Assembly (NCBI GenBank): GCA_002730095.1
Contig: PBZE01000023.1
Span: 1 to 37,934 of the forward strand
Reading direction: 5' to 3'
Length of the DNA: 37,934 nucleotides
From: Methanobacteriota archaeon
Lineage (GTDB): Archaea; Thermoplasmatota; Poseidoniia; Poseidoniales; Thalassarchaeaceae
Shown here one piece after another: positions 1 to 7,885 of the stretch (its first letter is position 1; each line of letters starts with the position of its first letter). Under the pieces are notes generated by a model. The model had not been told where the DNA came from and did not search any database. It worked only from the letters and a program-made list of their open reading frames with translations. The translations under genes were made by a program, and so were the position numbers.

Positions 1-537
1 AATTTGGGTTGCGGCACCACCTATGTTAGAAAACATCACTTCGGCTATGATCAATGGCACTGGTTCCAGATTCAGTACTTTGGCAATTTGGATTGTGACA
101 GGCACAATGAGGAGGATAGTAGTGACATTGTCCAGAAATGCTGAGAAAACAGCGGTTATGGTGCACAGAATGAATGTTAGTCTCCAAATTGAGCCACCGC
201 TGAACGCGTAAGCCTGAACTGCGGCCCATTCAAACACCCCTGTCCTACCGAGTATGTCGACAATAATCATCATGCCAATTAGCAATCCAATTGTTTCCTC
301 GTCTATCCAAGTGACTACGGTCCCTAAGTCAGGACCATTGCCGACATAGTGGAGAGTAACCACAGCAGCAATCCCTCCAATTGCAGCTGCCAGAGCCCTA
401 TGTACTATCTCAAACACAATCAGGGCATATACTGCGATTAGAATTGCGAAGGCCGCAGGGACTGCCCAATCGGGCATAACAGGGGGCGCCCATGCTCCTG
501 ACTCGGCTCCTGCTGCTAAGGCCCTTGTAAGGTACAT
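1..537 (-). CDS. ArsB/NhaD/CitM-superfamily ion transporter, N-terminal part (runs off the left edge)
   Basis: Manual translation of the minus strand from ATG at 537..535 stays open for 179 codons to base 1 (MYLTRALAAGAESGAW...ETIGLLIGMMIIVDILGRTGVFEWAAVQAYAFSGGSIWRLTFILCTITAVFSAFLDNVTTILLIVPVTIQIAKVLNLEP...EVMFSNIGGAATQI). The FSAFLDNVTTILL...NIGGAATQI pattern is typical of the ArsB/P-protein/NhaD superfamily. Not in the ORF track because it has no stop in the window. Confidence 0.85.
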   Translation of the reverse strand, partial: MYLTRALAAGAESGAWAPPVMPDWAVPAAFAILIAVYALIVFEIVHRALAAAIGGIAAVVTLHYVGNGPDLGTVVTWIDEETIGLLIGMMIIVDILGRTGVFEWAAVQAYAFSGGSIWRLTFILCTITAVFSAFLDNVTTILLIVPVTIQIAKVLNLEPVPLIIAEVMFSNIGGAATQI

Positions 538-598
538 GCATCTACGAAGGAAATACTACGTAAATATGTCACTGTATGGACGCCATGAATAATACCAA

Positions 599-871
599 TC
601 ATTTGCCTGACCAGAGGACCACAACATTCCCTCTACTGAACGAAATCTTAGAAGAAGTAGATGAGGCGAGAGATGAGAATAACTCGGACCTCTGTGCAGC
701 GTCGCTGGCTATACCTCTGTTCAACTTTATTTTAACTAAAGACCTGCTAGACAGTTGATCGGAAATCTCCTCGATGACAGAATTGATTACACCCGATTTC
801 CCTATCCTCACCGTAATCGGAAGATTTGGGTCTGATGAAATCTTGATTATCCTACCTGGAATTTCTGACAT
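599..871 (-). CDS. YhbY/CRM-domain RNA-binding protein
   Basis: 90 aa; LVKIKLNRG...GNVVVLW resembles the CRM/YhbY fold; located directly downstream of the RNase P component gene. Confidence 0.7.
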   Translation of the reverse strand: MSEIPGRIIKISSDPNLPITVRIGKSGVINSVIEEISDQLSSRSLVKIKLNRGIASDAAQRSELFSSLASSTSSKISFSRGNVVVLWSGK

Positions 872-872
872 A

Positions 873-1190
873 TTAATCTCTCACAAATGATGGGCCTAAA
901 GTTCTTACTTCTTCACAATCCAAGCAGGTTTTTTTCAATGATTTGGAGCGAATCCTTAACCGATAATTTATACCGGGAATCAAGGCTTTCTTGCATTTTC
1001 TGCATATTGAGAATCCATAATATCCACTTCTTCTAATGCCATGTTTCTTACCAATTCTGAGGATCAGGCTAGCCGCTGAGTTTGAAATATCGGTATCGTA
1101 ATTATTGAGCATTATGCACTCTAAATCTTTTATCGCCTCGGTGGCAACAGCCCTCCTAGACCTTGACCGCTTACTTCTATTACGGGACAT
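873..1190 (-). CDS. rnp4: Ribonuclease P protein component 4 (Rpr2/Rpp21 family)
   Basis: 105 aa with basic N-terminus and zinc ligands CRKC...CLDC; ICRKCKKALIPGINYRLRIRSK is typical of archaeal Rnp4. Confidence 0.85.
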   Translation of the reverse strand: MSRNRSKRSRSRRAVATEAIKDLECIMLNNYDTDISNSAASLILRIGKKHGIRRSGYYGFSICRKCKKALIPGINYRLRIRSKSLKKTCLDCEEVRTLGPSFVRD

Positions 1191-1192
1191 TT

Positions 1193-1846
1193 CTAACTTT
1201 CCAACTCCTTCTCTATCAGAGCAGAAACTTGCTCTATACTACCTCTTCCATCTATTGAAATTACTCTCAAAGCCGAATTCACAGTCTCGTTTTCCTTGTA
1301 CCAATTTGAAAGTGGCTTTGTTTGGCTATGGTACGCATTCAACCTACTCCTAACGGTGTCCTCTGTGTCATCCTTCCTCTGGACCAATCTAGAGGCTATG
1401 TCTAATGGTGCTGGATTGAATTTTACATGATAGATTTGACCGGTTTCTGGATCCATCCTCCTCCCAACAATTCTCTCAACTATTTCTTCGTCTGGAACCA
1501 AGATCATGATGACCATTGAAATCTCAGTGATTTCAGAAAGCTCCTCTGCTTGTGCGATTGTCCTTGGGAAACCATCGAAAAGGACTCCTTGTGAAGCATC
1601 ATCCTGAGCCATCCTTTCGGAGATTAATCCAATGATTATCTTATCAGGAACTAGTAATCCTGCATCCATATACTCTTTGGCTTCAATGCCTAGTTGTGAC
1701 CCTTCCTTGACTGCGGCCCTGAGCATGTCACCAGTCGATACCTGAGGCTTGCCTGTAACTCGGCTGATATTTCCTGCTTGAGTCCCCTTTCCGGCCCCTG
1801 GAGGGCCAAATAGCACTATAGAGGATGTGGAAGAATCTCTGTACAT
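1193..1846 (-). CDS. adk: Adenylate kinase (long, bacterial/eukaryotic-type, with LID domain)
   Basis: GPPGAGKGTQA P-loop; VLFDGFPRTIAQAEEL; GRRMDPETGQIYHVKFNPAP LID; TKPLSNWY. Confidence 0.95.
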   Translation of the reverse strand: MYRDSSTSSIVLFGPPGAGKGTQAGNISRVTGKPQVSTGDMLRAAVKEGSQLGIEAKEYMDAGLLVPDKIIIGLISERMAQDDASQGVLFDGFPRTIAQAEELSEITEISMVIMILVPDEEIVERIVGRRMDPETGQIYHVKFNPAPLDIASRLVQRKDDTEDTVRSRLNAYHSQTKPLSNWYKENETVNSALRVISIDGRGSIEQVSALIEKELES

Positions 1847-1856
1847 ATGAATCCCA

Positions 1857-1879
1857 GATGGTTAGTGCTCATAACCATC
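1857..1879. repeat. Perfect inverted repeat GATGGTTA-N7-TAACCATC
   Basis: Read directly: gatggttagtgctcataaccatc; overlaps the protease stop and lies just upstream of adk. Confidence 0.9.
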
Positions 1880-4800
1880 ACGGACGGTTCTGTTCCCACC
1901 ATAGATGACCATACGCGCTCCATTGCTCCATAGTCCATCCCTCTGGGAGCCCTCCAAGAGGCAAAGGAGGTGCACCTTCGGGAGCAGTGGGGATCTCTAG
2001 AGATGGCAGCGATGACGAAGCTATAGCATCCCTCATCTCCTCATCGGAAACTGTGCCTGTGAGAACCTCTCCGGAAGCGCTGGTCTCCAGTGCGGCGGCC
2101 CTTCTCTCCGTTTTTGACCCGGATAGTAATGCCGATCCAGGAGGTATCAATTCTTCTTCTGGCCGAATTGCCAAAGATGAAGACCTCCTCATCCTCATTA
2201 CCACGACTAACGATAGTGATACGATAACAAGGAAAATAGCGCCCATTGCCCATGAAGGGATAATCCCCTCAGTGGATTCACGGGCTTTACTGACTTTGAG
2301 TTGGAGATAACCATCGGTAGAGGATTCTAGACCGTTAGCACTGGAATTAGCAAAGAGTTCGACGTCGACGATTCCATACTCCGCATTTCCCGCTGGATCT
2401 GCAACTACTTCAATGACTATCGATTGACCTGGTTCGAGAGGACCTGCGGCTGACGGGTCAACTCCAATATTCCATCCCTCCTCGCCCTCTACTTCGAGAG
2501 AGACTTCAGTTTGCGAGTTTCCGATGTTCTGTAGAGTGACATCGAATGTCGCTGGATTTCCAGGAATAACATCTTCAATAACTGGATCCGAGATCGTGAG
2601 ATCTAACCACGCTGATTCCTTGACAGTTACATCCAGCCAGATGGTGCGTGAAAGATCTTCTCCAGCAGGAGTAATGAATTGTATAATCACCGGTATTTGG
2701 TCTTCTTGGGGCCCGGCAGATATCGCACCTGGAAGCTCCAATGCGACTGAAATCACCGCTTGCTGATTCATGGCCATTGCAAAGTTTCCTGCAGTCATGA
2801 AGCCCCCGGACCAGTCAGAAGGAATGCTTCCCAAAGTTAGTGAGACTATCAAGTCGACATTTCCAGTATTTTTGATCATGATATTAGCAACCCCTGTTAG
2901 ACCTGGTGCTGCGGAGATAGATTGGTCCCCCGATATATCTAGATCGGCTAGCTCCATAACAACCAACTTTGTTCTATTAGAAATGACCTCACCATCCGAA
3001 TGAGTAGTTCTGATTGTTATGGTATTTGAGTCACCCATCTGTGCGGCCATTGGAACTATGGTATTAATTTGGAAACTGGCAGTCTGACCTGCGAGAATTT
3101 CAACTGTAAACGTCTCGAACGTCTCTTCATCTTCGTGGACTATCTGTATTGGCCAAGTATTCAATGAAGAAAAGGCCTCGACTTCAAAGGTCATGGGAAT
3201 ATTTCCATCATTACTCACTTCCAGTAGTGTGGACACCATTTCCCCATTCAGAACTGCTCTATCGGGAGCCAGTGCAACGGGCCCTAGTGGGACTCCCTCA
3301 CCTGATGTGATATCAGTATGGAAATCGTCATTGGCCAGTACGAGTATAGTAACTGAATCATAGAGTACCAAGGATGGGTCATTTACTGACTGGGTCGTAC
3401 AGGTTACAGTTTCAGTGGTACCTGCTGAGGGTTCGCCGTTGGGTAGTTGCGGAACTCTGATTTTAATTGGGAGCGTGGTGTAGAGAAGTCTCCCAATTGG
3501 ATCTGTTAAAATTTCGGATGACTCAGAATCCCAGATATTAACGGGCCACGAATTATCAGTGGAACAAGAGACGTCATATTGAGTAGGGCCGTTTCCATCA
3601 TTCCCTACTGCGAGAGAGAATGAAGCCCAATTTCCGGGTTCTGCCTCTGCTCCTGCCTCGCCGGCCAATACTGTGACTAGCCCCTCTATTCTCTCAACTT
3701 CTGCCTCTAACCTAATTACATTGTTCACCGTTGGTGCGTTTATGTCAAATAAATTCAAATCGGTTACAAAAGTTCCCGGAAGTGCGAAAATCTCACCCGG
3801 TAGTGAGGAAGATGAAGATTCTGGATGAGCGGTAAGGTTCAGTTCGATAATTACAGAGTCCCCTTCCGTCCCCATCGGACTCAAATCCCATGGACCAGAC
3901 TCGTTCAAGAGTTTCCACCACTCATCAGAAGGAGGTTGAAGAACCCCATTCTCCGACACTACATTCACCGGGGAGACACTAAGTTGAACTGAAATCGGCG
4001 AGGTTCCTTCATTTTTGAGTTCTAACATGAAATACACGGAGCTTGAATCCCTTGGATTCATGGTCCTAGTTTTTGCATCTTGGAGCTCTGATGGAGAAGA
4101 GGGTTTCTCTCCACTCTCCAACAAAGGAGTCACTCTGACCCCTATCTGAGAAACTTGAACGACAATCTCAATGACATTGTTGTTGATGCCGATTAGCTCA
4201 TCATTCAGTTCATCCACTTCGGAGGAGGAGTCTAGGGAGAGCCTCAGGATGTGTTCGCCCGTTGATGAGAATGAATGCGGGAATGAAAGGGAGTCCATAG
4301 AGCCACCAGATAGCTGGGAGCGTCTGGAAGAGAGCAATAAGTCCCCTGTGGTGACATCATGAATTTCTACATCATAGGGAGTTGTGATAGCAGTGGCTTG
4401 ATTTCCCCATGCAGCCTCAATCAATACAGTATCGCCCTCTAATGGAGTTTCTATGGAAGTTGACAAGGAACCCTCGAAAACTGTTAGATCGGAATAATAC
4501 AACTCCTCGCCCATAGAGCTTACCACTAGAGAGTAATCTTGTATATCGCCCCCAGAATTGCCGACTCTGATGGTCCAGACGCCTTGTGAAGCATCCTCTA
4601 TCTTAACCCTTTCAAGATTATTTAGTCGATCTTCTGTACCTCCGGGAACGCTAAATCCTGAATTAAATTGGTTACCAATAAATGACACGCCTTGAGGAGA
4701 AGTCACTACTAAATCTAGGTCATTTACCAGTCTTGCTGCGGACTGATTTGCCACGGATGATCCTTTTACATCATTCCATGCAAGCGTGACATCTAATCCT

Positions 4801-6626
4801 GCACCGGATTGGACATCAAAGGTGTATGTGAATCCATGACCTGGATTTAGTTCTCTTGTATAGTCATACATTACACTCATTTCTTGCCCCGTGGGAGAGA
4901 GTGGGTAAAGGCTATTGTCGAGGGATAATTGCCCCCAACCCTCCGAAGGATTGGGGATATTGCTTGCTCCAATGTCCTCTGCACCGTTGATCAAAATTGC
5001 CCTGATCAAATCCGACCTTGGCTCACTCACCCCTTCCAATCTCAGAAATTGTCTGACCAAAGCAGAGGCCCCTGCGACGACGGGAGTTGCCATGGAGGTG
5101 CCGTTCATTGCGACATATAGAGGAGTAGACCCATCATCATGAGTAGCTGAAGAGCAGCCTACTCCATCGACAAGGCTTGCTTCGGCAGCCCTAGCAGAGC
5201 AGATTAGAACTCCGGGAGCGACTATCTCAGGCTTTATCCTGCCATCATTGGTTAGTCCAAGAGAAGAGAATGTAGCTACTCCTCCCTGAGGGGCTGTGTC
5301 GAGTGCTCCAGTAGTTGAGGCTCCTACAGTAAGGGCGTTTTTCGAGGTACCCGGTGGAGTTATTCCTTGGTCGGATCCTGAGCCAAAATCGCCAGCTGAG
5401 AAAAGAACCATGTATCCTGGATAGTCATATACAAAATCGTCGACGTTGGAAGATGTCTGGCTGTAGTTTCCTAGATTTGATGTCCCCCAACTGTTGGTAT
5501 GAATCCTAGCATTCTGATTCCATGAATGTGTGAAAAGTCCATAGAGTGACCCATAAATCCCAAAGAATCCGCTCTGCGACTCGTGAGTGTACATGTGGAA
5601 TGTGGCACTGGGTGCGACTCCAGTCATCGATGAGTCCCCTGTGCCGTCGCCAAGTAGCGTGGCAGCGACATGCGTGCCATGACCATTGAGCATGTCCGAA
5701 TTATCATTATCTGGTCCAAATTGGCTGTACACAGACCTGATTCTTCCATCGAAGTCGCCGTGATCCTCATCCAGCCCAGTGTCCGAGATAGCAATCACTT
5801 CGCCAAAACCATCGAGAGTGGACGATGACATCTGGAATGCATCATTTATCCCCGTGATATTTCTTGCATTGCTATTGTAAATTGATGCTTCACTCTCAGG
5901 CTGAATGTGTAGAATTCTCCAGTCTGTGGACAGAAGGGGGACCCAAATGGAGCGAACTGCTTTCACAGTGCAAAGCCACGCATCACATTTTGAATTGGGC
6001 TCTTCGATTTGAGAGAATAACGACAAGTCTTTCTCCAGAGATGCCAGTTCTAATGCCCCCACATCGCTAGCTGGAAGAATCTCCAAATTCACTAAAGAAG
6101 ATGGGTCTAATGACATTATTTCGGGCGATATCCTCCACAAATCTGGCATTGTGCCAAACCATCTTACGTCATCAATACCATTTATGATTGAATCGCCGGG
6201 AACGTTAGGGTGGAATCTTACTAACAGGGAATTGTCAGGCATGTAATCCAAGACTGATCCGCCAGCATCCAGAACAGCTGATACGATTCCCGAGATATCG
6301 GAGTCTACGGATTGAATAATGTAGATAGGCATGTGGGACTCTATCCCTTCAGTCGAGCCTCCTTCCCAGTCAAAGGTAGGAATTTCTTGATCCAATGGAT
6401 CAAATGAGCCGAATGGCGAGTGAATTAGGCCGGATGACTGTTTGATCTGGTGGATGTATCCAACTGGGTCTTCGAATGCATTCCAATTTGGCCCTTGTGA
6501 AGATTCTTCATCTGATTGGCCGGAGTCTCTTTCTGGGACATCAAATGATGACCCTGAAACCATTCCAGAAAATGAAGAAAATAACAAAACCGTAATCACA
6601 AGGAAAGGTGTTTTCCTTGCATACAT
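1878..6626 (-). CDS. Secreted subtilisin-like (S8) serine protease with tandem Ig-like/NEW3-CARDB-like domains, C-terminal TM helix and cytoplasmic tail
   Basis: 1582 aa with signal peptide. S8 motifs: AISDTGLDEDHGDFDGR (Asp), NGHGTHVAATLLGDG (His), NGTSMATPVVAGASAL (Ser). Repeated NxGN-type beta domains (VGNDGNG, VSNDGNIP, IKNTGNVD, LQNIGNSQ). TM WAMGAIFLVIVSLSLVVVMRMRR near the C-terminus. Confidence 0.93.
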   Translation of the reverse strand: MYARKTPFLVITVLLFSSFSGMVSGSSFDVPERDSGQSDEESSQGPNWNAFEDPVGYIHQIKQSSGLIHSPFGSFDPLDQEIPTFDWEGGSTEGIESHMPIYIIQSVDSDISGIVSAVLDAGGSVLDYMPDNSLLVRFHPNVPGDSIINGIDDVRWFGTMPDLWRISPEIMSLDPSSLVNLEILPASDVGALELASLEKDLSLFSQIEEPNSKCDAWLCTVKAVRSIWVPLLSTDWRILHIQPESEASIYNSNARNITGINDAFQMSSSTLDGFGEVIAISDTGLDEDHGDFDGRIRSVYSQFGPDNDNSDMLNGHGTHVAATLLGDGTGDSSMTGVAPSATFHMYTHESQSGFFGIYGSLYGLFTHSWNQNARIHTNSWGTSNLGNYSQTSSNVDDFVYDYPGYMVLFSAGDFGSGSDQGITPPGTSKNALTVGASTTGALDTAPQGGVATFSSLGLTNDGRIKPEIVAPGVLICSARAAEASLVDGVGCSSATHDDGSTPLYVAMNGTSMATPVVAGASALVRQFLRLEGVSEPRSDLIRAILINGAEDIGASNIPNPSEGWGQLSLDNSLYPLSPTGQEMSVMYDYTRELNPGHGFTYTFDVQSGAGLDVTLAWNDVKGSSVANQSAARLVNDLDLVVTSPQGVSFIGNQFNSGFSVPGGTEDRLNNLERVKIEDASQGVWTIRVGNSGGDIQDYSLVVSSMGEELYYSDLTVFEGSLSTSIETPLEGDTVLIEAAWGNQATAITTPYDVEIHDVTTGDLLLSSRRSQLSGGSMDSLSFPHSFSSTGEHILRLSLDSSSEVDELNDELIGINNNVIEIVVQVSQIGVRVTPLLESGEKPSSPSELQDAKTRTMNPRDSSSVYFMLELKNEGTSPISVQLSVSPVNVVSENGVLQPPSDEWWKLLNESGPWDLSPMGTEGDSVIIELNLTAHPESSSSSLPGEIFALPGTFVTDLNLFDINAPTVNNVIRLEAEVERIEGLVTVLAGEAGAEAEPGNWASFSLAVGNDGNGPTQYDVSCSTDNSWPVNIWDSESSEILTDPIGRLLYTTLPIKIRVPQLPNGEPSAGTTETVTCTTQSVNDPSLVLYDSVTILVLANDDFHTDITSGEGVPLGPVALAPDRAVLNGEMVSTLLEVSNDGNIPMTFEVEAFSSLNTWPIQIVHEDEETFETFTVEILAGQTASFQINTIVPMAAQMGDSNTITIRTTHSDGEVISNRTKLVVMELADLDISGDQSISAAPGLTGVANIMIKNTGNVDLIVSLTLGSIPSDWSGGFMTAGNFAMAMNQQAVISVALELPGAISAGPQEDQIPVIIQFITPAGEDLSRTIWLDVTVKESAWLDLTISDPVIEDVIPGNPATFDVTLQNIGNSQTEVSLEVEGEEGWNIGVDPSAAGPLEPGQSIVIEVVADPAGNAEYGIVDVELFANSSANGLESSTDGYLQLKVSKARESTEGIIPSWAMGAIFLVIVSLSLVVVMRMRRSSSLAIRPEEELIPPGSALLSGSKTERRAAALETSASGEVLTGTVSDEEMRDAIASSSLPSLEIPTAPEGAPPLPLGGLPEGWTMEQWSAYGHLWWEQNRP

Positions 6627-6641
6627 GGTTCCTTCGGAACC
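6627..6641. repeat. Perfect inverted repeat GGTTCC-TTC-GGAACC abutting the protease ATG
   Basis: Read directly: ggttccttcggaacc; the protease ATG is at 6626..6624 on the minus strand. Confidence 0.9.
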
Positions 6642-6719
6642 CAGAAGGCCTTTTGACAGTTAACCTAATTTGATTAGACAATAATCATGCAATTTTAGAG
6701 TGAATCTTGTGTGGAGCAC

Positions 6720-7829
6720 TTAGATATTGTAGTAACTAGATATTGCGTCATCGGTCTTTTTTACGCTTTTTTGCCAGTTTTTCTCTATTTCCATTAGTGC
6801 TCTGACGCAATCAATATTCTCTGGAATTACATCACTCTCCTGATGAATGGCTTGGAAATAATATAATCTGTTACCCATAAGCCTAACTCCGTCCTCCCAG
6901 ACAAAGATTTCATGTAAGTCCCCCCACTTTCTACCAATGTCTCTGGCCATTTCCATAACTTCTGCAGTAGTAGTAATTCTATTACCCTCTCCATTCATTA
7001 CAATGACTCTAGGCGAACTCTTCCACATCTCTATTACTGACTCAGTCGAAAGTCCGTGTCCTTCAGGTAGATCTGCTATAATTGCGTGGACGTGCATTAT
7101 AGTTGTAGGGACTGCCACTGCCAGAGAGTTAATTTCTATCTCTGGCTTTACTGTCATTACATCTGGCCCGTGATGGCTGGGGACCTTAAGAACTGGCTTA
7201 ATTGCGTTTATTGGCCCCTTTTTCGAATCCCCCGGATCTGCTGCCCTACGGATCATCGTACATTCGACCTTCAATGAACCACAGTGTTCGTAAAGTGGGA
7301 CCAATGTTCGCGAAAGACCTGTCGTATTACAGGACACGACTCTAGTGGTTTCTGCCCCATAATTTTCCGAGTGGTTTGCGCATGAAGTGTATGAAAGGCC
7401 AGTGAGTGAATGTTTCTCCCCCCCCTGGAAGATACTCTTAACTCCTGCATCTTGGTATTTACCCAAATTCTCTGCCCCCATTTTTCCAGGGGAACAATCT
7501 ATGACCACATCAGAAATTGAAAGTAGGTCTTTAAGTCCCCCTTTGCACTTGAAAGGAGAGCTTTCGAAGGATGCGATCATATCTGGGTCATCAGAGGTAC
7601 AATAAATGTCGAAATTCTTCCTTACAGCCATTTCACAACCGAAGCTAGGGCCTGTCTTCGTGACTCCGACCACTTCCATGTCATCTTGTGCATCCACTGC
7701 ATCTGCAACTCTCTTACCTATCGTCCCATATCCATTGATAGCTACTCTCACTGTTGACACATTATGACCCCTGATGATATCGCCTCCGGTAGATGCTCTA
7801 TCAAGATAACTCAATATCTGCTGTTTCAA
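6720..7829 (-). CDS. gap: Archaeal type II glyceraldehyde-3-phosphate dehydrogenase; probable true start is GTG at 7760
   Basis: VRVAINGYGTIGKRVADAV...VVGVTKTGP, active-site VSCNTTGLSRTL, MIRRAADP. The N-terminal 23 aa of the ORF-track version do not look conserved; GTG at 7760..7758 gives VSTVRVAINGYGTIG. Confidence 0.93.
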   Translation of the reverse strand: MKQQILSYLDRASTGGDIIRGHNVSTVRVAINGYGTIGKRVADAVDAQDDMEVVGVTKTGPSFGCEMAVRKNFDIYCTSDDPDMIASFESSPFKCKGGLKDLLSISDVVIDCSPGKMGAENLGKYQDAGVKSIFQGGEKHSLTGLSYTSCANHSENYGAETTRVVSCNTTGLSRTLVPLYEHCGSLKVECTMIRRAADPGDSKKGPINAIKPVLKVPSHHGPDVMTVKPEIEINSLAVAVPTTIMHVHAIIADLPEGHGLSTESVIEMWKSSPRVIVMNGEGNRITTTAEVMEMARDIGRKWGDLHEIFVWEDGVRLMGNRLYYFQAIHQESDVIPENIDCVRALMEIEKNWQKSVKKTDDAISSYYNI

Positions 7830-7885
7830 CCTAAGTATTCGAAAACCTCCGTCACAATGAAGACATTGGCCAGACTCGCAGTACT

